Part shown: positions 1-5,353 of the stretch, in pieces | Layout of the letters: every line of letters begins with the position of its first letter | Numbering within the stretch: position 1 is the first letter of the stretch | Origin: BOG-908 sp964247675 | Lineage (GTDB): Bacteria > Pseudomonadota > Alphaproteobacteria > Acetobacterales > Acetobacteraceae | NCBI GenBank assembly: GCA_964247675.1 | Contig: CAXTVW010000205.1 | Location: 1-5,361 of the forward strand | Reading direction: 5' to 3' | Length of the DNA stretch: 5,361 nucleotides | Translations under genes and position numbers: made by a program | The notes under the pieces: generated by a model | Told to the model about the DNA's origin: nothing | Database searches by the model: none | Seen by the model: only the letters and a program-made list of their open reading frames with translations

Positions 1-204
1 GAGCTCTGGCGCCGCGACGGGCTGTACGACGTGGTAGGCGTGCTCGGCTGGAATGATCGTCCGGTAGAGCGTGCCCGTGGCTCGGCCATCTTCCTGCATG
101 TAGCGTCGCTAGATTACGCGCCGACCGAGGGGTGCGTGGCCTTAGCGCTCGCCGACCTGCGAGGATTGCTCGACAGGGGCCTGACCGGCATCGAAGTCGG
201 CTGA
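1..204 (+). CDS. L,D-transpeptidase (YkuD family), C-terminal fragment
   Basis: This open frame runs in from the left edge and ends at TGA 202-204, leaving the last 67 residues. The fragment contains the stretch IFLHVASLDYAPTEGCVAL, with His33 and Cys45 (fragment numbering). It matches the catalytic end of YkuD-type L,D-transpeptidases in the alphaproteobacterial subgroup where the usual SHGC motif reads PTEGC. By family knowledge, Cys45 would be the acyl-enzyme nucleophile and His33 a conserved active-site residue. Such enzymes act in the periplasm, making 3-3 peptidoglycan cross-links or attaching proteins to peptidoglycan. The signal peptide and N-terminal half lie outside the window, so localisation cannot be read here. 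The gene points toward the zinc-ribbon gene on the opposite strand. The family call is fairly secure; the exact substrate is unknown. Confidence 0.85.
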   Translation, partial: ELWRRDGLYDVVGVLGWNDRPVERARGSAIFLHVASLDYAPTEGCVALALADLRGLLDRGLTGIEVG

Positions 205-349
205 GCAGGACTTTTGAGGAGTCTTCGCGCGCACTGGCATTCTGCCGGATGTAGACCGGGCCGTGCGTTACGGTGTTCAATCGATACGGGACGACCTTAA
301 TCGCTCGCCAGGTCCGGTAGAAGCACCCAGGTGGTGAAACTGCTGCTTC
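205..349. other. Intergenic stretch with no recognised feature
   Basis: This is the non-repeat part of the 343-bp gap between the transpeptidase stop and the zinc-ribbon stop. I see no convincing coding frame, tRNA, or GC-rich hairpin followed by a T run. It is less GC-rich than the flanking genes. Transcripts from both convergent genes would run into the gap, but the only strong structure is the palindromic repeat that starts at about 350. Confidence 0.6.
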
Positions 350-529
350 TTTGGAGGGGAGCAAGCAAGGCCTTCTTTTTTGAAAAAAAGAAGCAAAAAA
401 CTTTTACTTCTCCGCATCTGCGGCCTTCCGCGTGCCCGAGAACAAACACGCACGCTGGGAATGCGGGGGGATCAAAAGTTTTTTGCTTCTTTTTTTCAAA
501 AAAGAAGGCCTTGCTTGCTTCCCTCTAAA
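350..529. repeat. Long inverted repeat (hairpin element) with perfect 45-bp arms
   Basis: The left arm 361-405 is the exact reverse complement of 474-518 (45 of 45 bases). The match continues outward for 11 more bases with two mismatches (350-360 against 519-529). The 68-base centre can fold further: CCGCAT 412-417 pairs with ATGCGG 461-466, and GCGTGC 430-435 pairs with GCACGC 450-455. The whole 180 bp can therefore form one long hairpin. Each arm also contains its own small AT-rich hairpin, a 10-bp stem with a 2-base loop, at 372-393 and 486-507. There is no transposase and no protein-like content. I recall similar AT-rich intergenic repeats in acetic acid bacteria, so this is probably a non-autonomous palindromic (MITE- or REP-like) element. 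It lies between two convergent genes, 20 bp from the zinc-ribbon stop, where it could also end transcription from either side. Confidence 0.9.
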
Positions 530-547
530 CCGCCGAGCGGGACCCCC

Positions 548-952
548 TCATTTGAACCCCAACATCGCGTAAACTCGCCCAGAAGCAGGCCAGGCTCGCT
601 CAACAGCCCCCCGCCACACCAGAAACCCCCACCCCATAGCCACCAGCACAACCAGGCTGAAGACCCATCCCGCCACCACGGTCGGCCGTAGCCGCGGCCG
701 TGCGACCGGCGCCTCCACTGCCGCGGGTGGAACAAGCCGCTCGACCGGCGCCGGCGCCGGCAATACCGGTGCAGGGCCGAAATCGGGTGCAGCATCGGCG
801 GTGGCCAAGGCAGGCGCGCTTGCGGCCGGCATCGCCGGCGCCTCGGGTGTGAAATCGGCGCCGCAGCGGGCGCAGCGCAGCGTGCGGCCAGCCGCCAGCA
901 CGGCGGCCGGCACGTCGTAGGCGGCCTGGCAGGACGGGCAGACGGTGCGCAT
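548..952 (-). CDS. Zinc-ribbon (MJ0042-type) protein with one membrane segment
   Basis: The 134-residue product begins MRTVCPSC and carries a four-cysteine zinc ribbon (Cys5, Cys8, Cys27, Cys30), typical of the MJ0042/zinc-ribbon family found at protein N-termini in proteobacteria. Residues about 35-90 are a Pro/Ala-rich, low-complexity linker. A hydrophobic segment at about 91-113 is a likely transmembrane helix, followed by about 20 residues ending MLGFK. The start at 952 was chosen because family members begin directly with the finger. The in-frame ATG at 982 would add ten residues, and a much longer upstream frame runs antisense through ftsE and is not credible. The finger would most likely lie in the cytoplasm, anchored to the inner membrane. 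Function is unknown. Divergent placement next to ftsE recurs in alphaproteobacteria as I recall it, which hints at an envelope or division link, but this is inference. Confidence 0.8.
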   Translation of the reverse strand: MRTVCPSCQAAYDVPAAVLAAGRTLRCARCGADFTPEAPAMPAASAPALATADAAPDFGPAPVLPAPAPVERLVPPAAVEAPVARPRLRPTVVAGWVFSLVVLVAMGWGFLVWRGAVERAWPASGRVYAMLGFK

Positions 953-1045
953 GTCTGTTGCCAGTCTGTATCGGCCCGCCATACTTGGCAATCCGCGCCG
1001 GCGCGCGGCACAACAGCGCCTGCATCGAACAGAGGATTCGGCCGA
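953..1045. promoter_or_regulatory. Divergent intergenic region between the zinc-ribbon gene and ftsE
   Basis: These 93 bp separate two divergently transcribed starts, so they should hold both promoters. The best hexamer seen is TTGGCA at 985-990 on the + strand (five of six to a sigma-70 -35 box), but no convincing -10 box lies 16-18 bp further on. A GC-rich self-complementary patch sits at about 994-1007. The region call rests on gene orientation rather than on recognised promoter boxes. Confidence 0.4.
1031..1036 (+). promoter_or_regulatory. Ribosome binding site deciding the ftsE start
   Basis: AGAGGA lies 9 bases before GTG 1046 and is the only good Shine-Dalgarno match near the gene. 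The ATG at 1064, which would give the more typical FtsE N-terminus MVRLDGV, has no comparable purine-rich site at the right distance. This favours GTG 1046, though the ATG cannot be excluded. Confidence 0.55.
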
Positions 1046-1732
1046 GTGGACGGTGCCGGCGATATGGTCAGGCTGGACGGGGTGGGGCTGCGTTACGGCG
1101 CCGGTGCCGCCATGCCCGGCACACCGGTCCTGCATGACCTTACCTTCGCCCTGCCCGACGGTGCGTTCCGCTGGCTTGTGGGCCCGTCCGGCGCAGGCAA
1201 GACCAGCCTGCTGCGCCTGCTCACCCTCGCGGTGCGCCCCACCGCCGGCCGCCTCTGCGTGCTCGGCAGCCGGATCGACACCGCGCGCCGGCAGGACCTG
1301 CCGCCCCTGCGGCGCCGGATCGGCATGGTGTTTCAGGATTTCCGCCTGCTGCCCCACCTTTCCGCGTTCGACAACGTGGCGTTGCCGCTGCGCCTCGACC
1401 GCCGCCCGGAGACCCAACTACGCGCGGACGTGACCGAGATGCTGCGCTGGGTCGGGCTGGAACATCGCGCGTCGGCGCGGCCCAGCGCGCTGTCCGGCGG
1501 CGAGCAGCAGCGCGTGGCGATCGCCCGTGCGGTGATTGCCAGGCCGGCGCTACTGCTGGCCGACGAGCCCACCGGCAATCTGGATGACGTGCAGGCCGGA
1601 CGGCTGATGCAGTTGCTGGCGGAGCTGAACACGCTGGGCACTACGGTTGTGGTTGCGACTCACAATGCGTCCTTGACGGAGCGGCATCCGGCGCCTGCCT
1701 TGCGGCTCAGCGAGGGGTCATTCTGTGAGTAA
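1046..1732 (+). CDS. ftsE: Cell division ATP-binding protein FtsE
   Basis: FtsE is the cytoplasmic ATPase of the FtsEX complex. With FtsX it couples ATP hydrolysis at the division septum to activation of peptidoglycan hydrolases through periplasmic partners. The 228-residue product has every ABC ATPase motif: Walker A GPSGAGKTS (46-54), Q-loop Gln97 in VFQDFRLLP, signature LSGGEQQR (149-156), Walker B LLLADEP with Glu174, D-loop NLD (178-180) and switch His206. The VFQDFRLLP stretch and total length are typical of FtsE, and the FtsX-like gene downstream supports the name over a generic transporter ATPase. The start is GTG 1046, supported by AGAGGA upstream; ATG 1064 is the alternative. No catalytic residue is missing. 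Unlike the tight joins further along the cluster, 120 bp containing a degenerate repeat separate it from ftsX. Confidence 0.93.
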   Translation: MDGAGDMVRLDGVGLRYGAGAAMPGTPVLHDLTFALPDGAFRWLVGPSGAGKTSLLRLLTLAVRPTAGRLCVLGSRIDTARRQDLPPLRRRIGMVFQDFRLLPHLSAFDNVALPLRLDRRPETQLRADVTEMLRWVGLEHRASARPSALSGGEQQRVAIARAVIARPALLLADEPTGNLDDVQAGRLMQLLAELNTLGTTVVVATHNASLTERHPAPALRLSEGSFCE

Positions 1733-1734
1733 GG

Positions 1735-1852
1735 CAGGAAGGAAGCGGTTCTTCTTCGAAGAAGAGAACCAGACAAGTTTTTCTCCCCTGCTGGCGGCGG
1801 CGCACGCGGTGTTTGCCGCCAGAAGCGGCGGCATTGACGGCGTTTCTTCCTG
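1735..1852. repeat. Diverged, shortened copy of the 350-529 repeat, between ftsE and ftsX
   Basis: Positions 1737-1788 align without gaps to 361-412 of the long hairpin element, with 36 of 52 bases identical (29 of 41 in the AT-rich core 1748-1788). The core keeps its symmetry as a perfect 16-bp palindrome at 1750-1765 centred on TTCGAA. The outer ends are still inverted: CAGGAAGGAA at 1735-1744 against TTTCTTCCTG at 1843-1852 (9 of 10). The centre folds as CTGGCGGC 1791-1798 with GCCGCCAG 1815-1822 (8 bp, 16-base loop). The right arm lacks the AT-rich core, so the unit is about 60 bp shorter than the intact copy, as expected after an internal deletion. It fills the gap almost exactly, from 2 bp after the ftsE stop to the base before the ftsX ATG. 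Common origin is an inference from the ungapped match and shared architecture. Confidence 0.65.
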
Positions 1853-2677
1853 ATGCCCTTGCTTCCTCACGACCGCCTGCTGCCTTTGCTCGTTGCCGCC
1901 ATGGCGTTCCTGGCCGCGCTGGCAGGCGCGGGCAGCCTGGCCGCCGCCAGCCTGGCGAACCATTGGCGGGCCGCCGTCGTAGGCACCACGGTCGAGGTGC
2001 CGGAAACAACCGCAGCCGCAGCCGCTTCACTGCTCGGCCCCGCCGCGCATCGCCTCTCGCAGGCCGAGATGGCCGCAATGCTGCAGCCATGGCTGGGCGA
2101 GGATGCCGGCCGGCTGGCGATCTCCCTTCCGGCCGTCTTCACGCTGCCTGCAAACCCGCCGCCCGGCCTGGAACAGGCGCTCATCCGGGTGGCGCCTGAC
2201 GCGCTCGTCTCGCGCGACTCGCTGTGGCAGGACCGGGCTGCTTCTCTCGCGGGCAGCCTGCAGGCCTGCGGCGCGCTGGCTTTGGGCGTGGTGGCGTTCG
2301 TGGCGGCCGGTGTCGTGGCCGTCGCCACCGGCGCCGGCCTGTCGGCGCGTCATGAGGCAATCGAGATCATCCACCAGCTTGGCGCCACGGACGGCCAAAT
2401 CGCCGCCGGGTTTGCCGGCCGGGCGTCCGCGCTGGCCCTGGCTGGCGCGGTTGCTGGCACCGTAGCCGCCATCCCGGTCCTGCTGGCGCTGGCCCGCATG
2501 ACGGCGCCGTTCCGGATGCCTCTGCCGGCCGCTCCAGCCTCCAGGCTGGCCGTCCTTGCCACCAGCCTGCCCGCTGCCGTCTGGGCGCAGCTTGCAGCGT
2601 TGCCCCTGCTCGCGGCTGTGATTGGCTGGCTGGCGGCGCAGGCCACGGTGCGGTCCCGGCTGCGCTCTCTCCCATGA
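1853..2677 (+). CDS. ftsX: Cell division protein FtsX (permease-like subunit)
   Basis: FtsX is the inner-membrane partner of FtsE; its periplasmic loop recruits and activates peptidoglycan hydrolase regulators. The 274-residue product has the expected four membrane segments at about 9-33, 138-160, 191-214 and 241-263. A periplasmic domain of about 100 residues lies between the first two. The cytoplasmic stretch ARHEAIEIIHQLGATDGQI (165-183) between TM2 and TM3 matches the conserved FtsX/MacB-type motif. ATG 1853 is the first possible ATG, since an in-frame TGA lies at 1835-1837. This leaves only about eight residues before TM1, short even for alphaproteobacteria. No Shine-Dalgarno site precedes the ATG: the bases upstream read CTTCCTG. 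The stop overlaps the next start by ATGA. The protein is Ala/Leu-rich and sequence identity within this family is low, so the call leans partly on topology and on ftsE next door. Confidence 0.88.
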   Translation: MPLLPHDRLLPLLVAAMAFLAALAGAGSLAAASLANHWRAAVVGTTVEVPETTAAAAASLLGPAAHRLSQAEMAAMLQPWLGEDAGRLAISLPAVFTLPANPPPGLEQALIRVAPDALVSRDSLWQDRAASLAGSLQACGALALGVVAFVAAGVVAVATGAGLSARHEAIEIIHQLGATDGQIAAGFAGRASALALAGAVAGTVAAIPVLLALARMTAPFRMPLPAAPASRLAVLATSLPAAVWAQLAALPLLAAVIGWLAAQATVRSRLRSLP

Positions 2678-3276
2678 GACGCCTGGCCAGCATCCTGTGC
2701 ATCACCATGCTGAGCCTGGCGCTGGCCTGGCTGGCCGGCTTCGCCTGGTTCGTCCGCGGCGCGGTCCGGGCGGAAGCCGGCGGGTCGGTCGCCGACGGGA
2801 TCGTCGTGCTGACCGGCGGCGCGGACCGTATCGTCACCGGCGCCAAACTGCTGCAGGGCGGGCGCGGCCGCGTGCTGCTGATCAGCGGCGTGGGCCACGG
2901 CGCGGTCCTGACCGACCTGCTGCGCGGCACGGGCATCGATCCGGCGCCGCTGGCCGCCCGCGTGACGCTGGGCCGCACCGCCACCACCACCACGGGAAAC
3001 GCCGACGAGACAGCCGGCTGGGTGCATGCCCAGCACCTGCACTCGCTGCTGGTGGTGACCGCCAGCTATCACATGCCGCGCGCGCTGACCGAGCTGGCGC
3101 GCAGCGTGCCGGAGGTGCAGCTGATCCCGGAGCCGGTGCTGCCGCCGGCGCTGCGCCGCGCGGACCTGGCCACCATGCGGCTGCTCGCCGGCGAATACAC
3201 CAAATGGCTGGCGGCCGAATTGTGGCTGGCGCGGCTGGGCGGTGAAGGCGACCGTGGACAGGGCGGGCGCGCATGA
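2674..3276 (+). CDS. YdcF/ElyC/SanA-family (DUF218) membrane-anchored protein
   Basis: The 200-residue product has an N-terminal membrane anchor (about 5-27) followed by a DUF218 domain. Family blocks visible are ADGIVVLTGG (40-49), VLLISG (67-72), GRTATTTTGNADET (100-113) and VVTASYHMPRAL (127-138). The last two are the most characteristic of the family, with Asn109, Glu112, Ser131 and His133 among its conserved polar residues. Members such as ElyC and SanA in E. coli are tied to envelope integrity and to peptidoglycan or enterobacterial common antigen lipid-carrier metabolism, but no reaction is firmly established. The domain probably faces the periplasm. ATG 2674 overlaps the ftsX stop and has no clear ribosome site of its own, so translation is probably coupled. 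A (CCA)n run at about 2981-2992 only encodes a Thr-rich part of the conserved loop. Family assignment is secure; function is not. Confidence 0.88.
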   Translation: MRRLASILCITMLSLALAWLAGFAWFVRGAVRAEAGGSVADGIVVLTGGADRIVTGAKLLQGGRGRVLLISGVGHGAVLTDLLRGTGIDPAPLAARVTLGRTATTTTGNADETAGWVHAQHLHSLLVVTASYHMPRALTELARSVPEVQLIPEPVLPPALRRADLATMRLLAGEYTKWLAAELWLARLGGEGDRGQGGRA

Positions 3277-4070
3277 TCGGCAAGCTGCGTGCGGCCGCGT
3301 TCGTCGTGTGGTTCTACGGCGTCACCCTGGCATTCTGCCTGCTTGGCGTCCCGGTGCGCATCTTCGCGCGGCACCGCGCCCTCTGGGTGGCCCGCACCTG
3401 GGTAAAAACCGTGCTGGCCGGGATGCCGGCGGTTCTCGGCGTGCGCGTGGTGGTGACGGGGCTGCACCACGTGCCCGCCTCCGGCGCCGCGCTGATCGCC
3501 AGCCAGCACCAATCCGAGTTCGACACGCTGATCTGGCTCAAGCTGTTGGTGCTGCCGAGTTACGTCATGAAGCAGGAGCTGCTGCGCATTCCGCTGTTTG
3601 GCGCCCTGCTAAAACCGGCGGGCATGATCCCGGTGGATCGCCAGGGCGGTGCCGCCGCCATGCGGCTTCTGCTTACGGAGACCGCGGCCGCAGCCGCTGT
3701 CGGCAGGCAGATCGTAATCTTCCCGGAGGGCACGCGCCTGCCGCCCGGCCAGCGGGTCGATCTCCAGCCGGGCATCGCCGCGATCGCCGCCCGCACCGGT
3801 CTGCCGGTCATACCGGTGGCTACAGACTCCGGTTCCATCTGGACCAGGCAGTTGATGTCGCGCCGGAGCGGTGACCTGCACGTGGCGATCGGCCCGCCGA
3901 TCCCAGCCTCCACCCCGCGCCGGGCCATGCTCACGGCAATCGAGGCGTTCTGGCGGGAAATGGAGCGGACCGGCTTTCAGCAGGCGGAACAGATCGCCTC
4001 GAAGCCTGTGGACAACCCTGTGGATGACATGTCGCGGAAGCCGACCGCAGGTCCCCCGGCCCAAAGGTAA
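3273..4070 (+). CDS. plsC: 1-acyl-sn-glycerol-3-phosphate acyltransferase (PlsC type)
   Basis: The enzyme would transfer a fatty acyl group to the 2-position of lysophosphatidic acid to make phosphatidic acid, the precursor of membrane phospholipids, at the cytoplasmic face of the inner membrane. The 265-residue product shows the acyltransferase motifs in order: HQSEFD (79-84, the catalytic HX4D), KQELLRIPLFG (100-110), GMIPVDR (117-123), FPEGTR (150-155) and LPVIPVA (177-183). A hydrophobic N-terminal segment (about 7-30) is a likely membrane anchor. The start overlaps the upstream stop by ATGA, placing it in the same transcript as ftsX and the YdcF-type gene. The C-terminal tail is polar and holds a small PVDN/PVDD repeat. 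Genomes often carry several PlsC-family genes, so an acyltransferase with another lipid acceptor is possible; the family itself is certain. Confidence 0.92.
   Translation: MIGKLRAAAFVVWFYGVTLAFCLLGVPVRIFARHRALWVARTWVKTVLAGMPAVLGVRVVVTGLHHVPASGAALIASQHQSEFDTLIWLKLLVLPSYVMKQELLRIPLFGALLKPAGMIPVDRQGGAAAMRLLLTETAAAAAVGRQIVIFPEGTRLPPGQRVDLQPGIAAIAARTGLPVIPVATDSGSIWTRQLMSRRSGDLHVAIGPPIPASTPRRAMLTAIEAFWREMERTGFQQAEQIASKPVDNPVDDMSRKPTAGPPAQR
4005..4028 (+). repeat. Tandem 12-bp repeat inside the acyltransferase tail
   Basis: CCTGTGGACAAC is followed directly by CCTGTGGATGAC (10 of 12 identical), encoding Pro-Val-Asp-Asn and Pro-Val-Asp-Asp at residues 245-252. It lies outside the catalytic domain. 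Each unit contains a TGTGGA core resembling a reversed DnaA box. Confidence 0.6.
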
Positions 4071-4274
4071 GACTCTCGTAAACAACGCTTTTCAGGGCCG
4101 GAGAACGGCACGGCGTCTGTGCCCAAGGCAGGGAAGCGCCGTGGATAACAGGATGTAAACCATTGTTTTCCAAACGGTTTTGAAAGCTGCACGGTTCTGT
4201 GAGAAGATTTTGCGACCGGCTCGTGCGCGTGCACGTCCATCACTTCGGCGCAAGCGGTTTCACGATGTGGATGA
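4007..4274 (-). other. Cluster of four DnaA-box-like 9-mers, same orientation
   Basis: Read on the - strand, four 9-mers each match TTATCCACA at eight of nine positions: TTGTCCACA (4007-4015), TCATCCACA (4019-4027), TTATCCACG (4140-4148) and TCATCCACA (4266-4274). All face the same way. The first two lie within the acyltransferase coding sequence and may be alike only because of the 12-bp duplication there. The other two lie in the spacer before the DUF2125 gene. They could be weak DnaA sites that titrate DnaA or regulate transcription, or chance. No AT-rich unwinding region or replication gene is next to them, so an origin is not claimed. Confidence 0.25.
4056..4101. repeat. Small inverted repeat across the plsC stop codon
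   Basis: CCGGCCC (4056-4062) pairs with GGGCCGG (4095-4101). AAAG (4063-4066) with CTTT (4088-4091) can extend the stem past a 3-base bulge, leaving a 21-base loop. No T run follows, so it is not a standard intrinsic terminator. It might stabilise the 3' end of the operon message, or be chance in GC-rich DNA. Confidence 0.3.
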
Positions 4275-4308
4275 GTTTGACGTCCTGCGCCTGCGGCAAG
4301 TCTCTGGC
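4071..4308. promoter_or_regulatory. Spacer between plsC and the DUF2125 gene, likely holding its promoter
   Basis: This 238-bp gap is lower in GC than the genes around it, especially 4150-4215. I see no credible gene in it. An in-frame extension of the DUF2125 frame back to TTG 4180 gives a basic leader unlike the family. A weak sigma-70-like pair can be drawn (TTGAAA 4180-4185 and GAAGAT 17 bp later, only three of six in the -10 box), so a promoter is plausible but not pinned down. Two of the DnaA-box-like sites lie here. No intrinsic terminator for the upstream operon is evident, so read-through is possible. Confidence 0.35.
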
Positions 4309-5352
4309 ATGACGCGTAAGTGGCTGATCGGTTTGTCCGTGGTGGCTGCGCTGGCGGTGCTGGACAGCCTGGCCTGGCGGATCGCCGTGGCCCAGCTCGC
4401 GACCGGTGCGGACCGCTGGACGGCCGATGCCCGCAGGCAGGGCTGGGTGGTCACCGAGCAGGGCCGCACATCTGGCGGCTGGCCGTTCGCGGCAACGCTG
4501 GCCATCGCCGGGCCGGAGATCACGGGCGGCGATGCCCTCCTGCCGGGCGGCCTGCGCTGGTCGTCGCAGCGATTGGTGCTCGCAGTCGCGATGTTCCATC
4601 CGACGCGGCTGGTGCTGGCAGCCGCCGGGCCGCAGCGCCTCCATTTGTCCGGTCTGCCGGAGCTGGCCTTCACCGCCAGCGAGCTTGCCGCCTCGATCAA
4701 GCTATGGGGCAGCGCGCCGGAGCTGGCGCGGATAAACGCGCGTGCCCTTGCAGGCGGCATCGCCGGATCCCGCCACCCGCAGGACGTCCAGGTGGAAAAC
4801 CTGGCCCTGCGCGTGTCCGCGGTGGGCGATCCCAAAACCGGCAATGCCTGGCCCTCGGCCACGCTGGAGATACAAGCCGCCGGCATCGGCCTGCCGGACA
4901 TCGTGCAGTGGCCGCTGGGCGCGCTCGTCTCCGAGCTGAGCGGAACGCTGGACCTGAACTCCCCGGCCGCCGGCCCCACCGGACCCTCCGACATCGAGAG
5001 CCAGGCGCGGGCCTGGCGTGACGGCGGCGGCCGGCTGGACGCGCACGATTTCCGGCTCCGCTGGGGTCCGCTGGACCTGGGCGCCACCGCATCGCTCACG
5101 CTCGACGGCCGCCTGCAACCGACGGGATCGGGCAGCGCCGACCTGGCGGGGAGCGGGGCCACCCTGGCCGCGCTCTCCAGCGCAAGCGTGATCACGCCCG
5201 GCCTGGCCGCGACCGCAGGGGCGATGCTGGCGTTCATGCCGCGCGCGCCTGGCAACGCCGATGCCGTGCGGCTGCCTTTCCGGGTGCGTGACGACACCGT
5301 TTCGGTAGGGCAGATACCATTGTTCCAATTCAAGAACGTCAGGTGGAAATGA
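4309..5352 (+). CDS. DUF2125 domain protein, N-terminally membrane-anchored
   Basis: The 347-residue product starts MTRKWLIG and has a hydrophobic segment at about 5-24, either a signal anchor or an uncleaved signal peptide. The rest should lie in the periplasm. Features I associate with DUF2125 proteins of alphaproteobacteria are the early GWVVTEQGRTSGGWPF block (residues 45-60), a middle section of beta-rich LxLxAxG segments, RWGPLDL (251-257) with a TLDGRLQPTG strand pair, and a C-terminus reading VSVGQIPLFQF. The fold is thought to resemble elongated beta-rich envelope proteins, but no biochemical function is established. ATG 4309 was chosen because the predicted membrane segment then begins a few residues in. 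There is no strong ribosome site: GGCAAG at 4293-4298 is the best available. The frame is open further upstream, but that part is basic and unlike the family. Confidence 0.8.
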   Translation: MTRKWLIGLSVVAALAVLDSLAWRIAVAQLATGADRWTADARRQGWVVTEQGRTSGGWPFAATLAIAGPEITGGDALLPGGLRWSSQRLVLAVAMFHPTRLVLAAAGPQRLHLSGLPELAFTASELAASIKLWGSAPELARINARALAGGIAGSRHPQDVQVENLALRVSAVGDPKTGNAWPSATLEIQAAGIGLPDIVQWPLGALVSELSGTLDLNSPAAGPTGPSDIESQARAWRDGGGRLDAHDFRLRWGPLDLGATASLTLDGRLQPTGSGSADLAGSGATLAALSSASVITPGLAATAGAMLAFMPRAPGNADAVRLPFRVRDDTVSVGQIPLFQFKNVRWK

Positions 5353-5353
5353 C

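Noticed and set aside
350..529. Insertion sequence or CRISPR repeat
   Set aside because: There is no transposase frame, no array of spaced direct repeats, and the structure is a single inverted pair.
331..691. Two overlapping + strand open frames (331-528 and 380-691) as small genes
   Set aside because: They run through the inverted repeat, have low-complexity Lys/Phe content dictated by the palindrome, and the second continues antisense into the zinc-ribbon gene.
953..1417. Long N-terminal extension of the zinc-ribbon protein on the - strand
   Set aside because: It is antisense to ftsE coding sequence. Family members begin at the finger, and the extension is a typical GC-rich antisense shadow.
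1707..2090. Minus-strand open frames across the ftsE-ftsX junction
   Set aside because: They consist of repeat DNA plus antisense ftsX, with no family resemblance.
2971..3000. CCACCACCACCAC microsatellite as a possible phase-variable tract
   Set aside because: It is short, in frame, and encodes the Thr run in the conserved DUF218 loop. Trinucleotide changes would not switch the frame.
2350..3072. Long minus-strand open frame opposite ftsX and the YdcF-type gene
   Set aside because: The + strand genes have clear family motifs here. The antisense product is Gln/Ala/Arg-rich, as expected from high-GC third codon positions.
4007..4274. Replication origin
   Set aside because: Only four imperfect boxes are present, two of them in a coding duplication, with no AT-rich unwinding stretch and no adjacent replication gene.
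4180..4308. Upstream start for the DUF2125 protein at TTG 4180
   Set aside because: It would place 43 mostly basic residues before the membrane anchor, has no ribosome site, and is unlike family N-termini.
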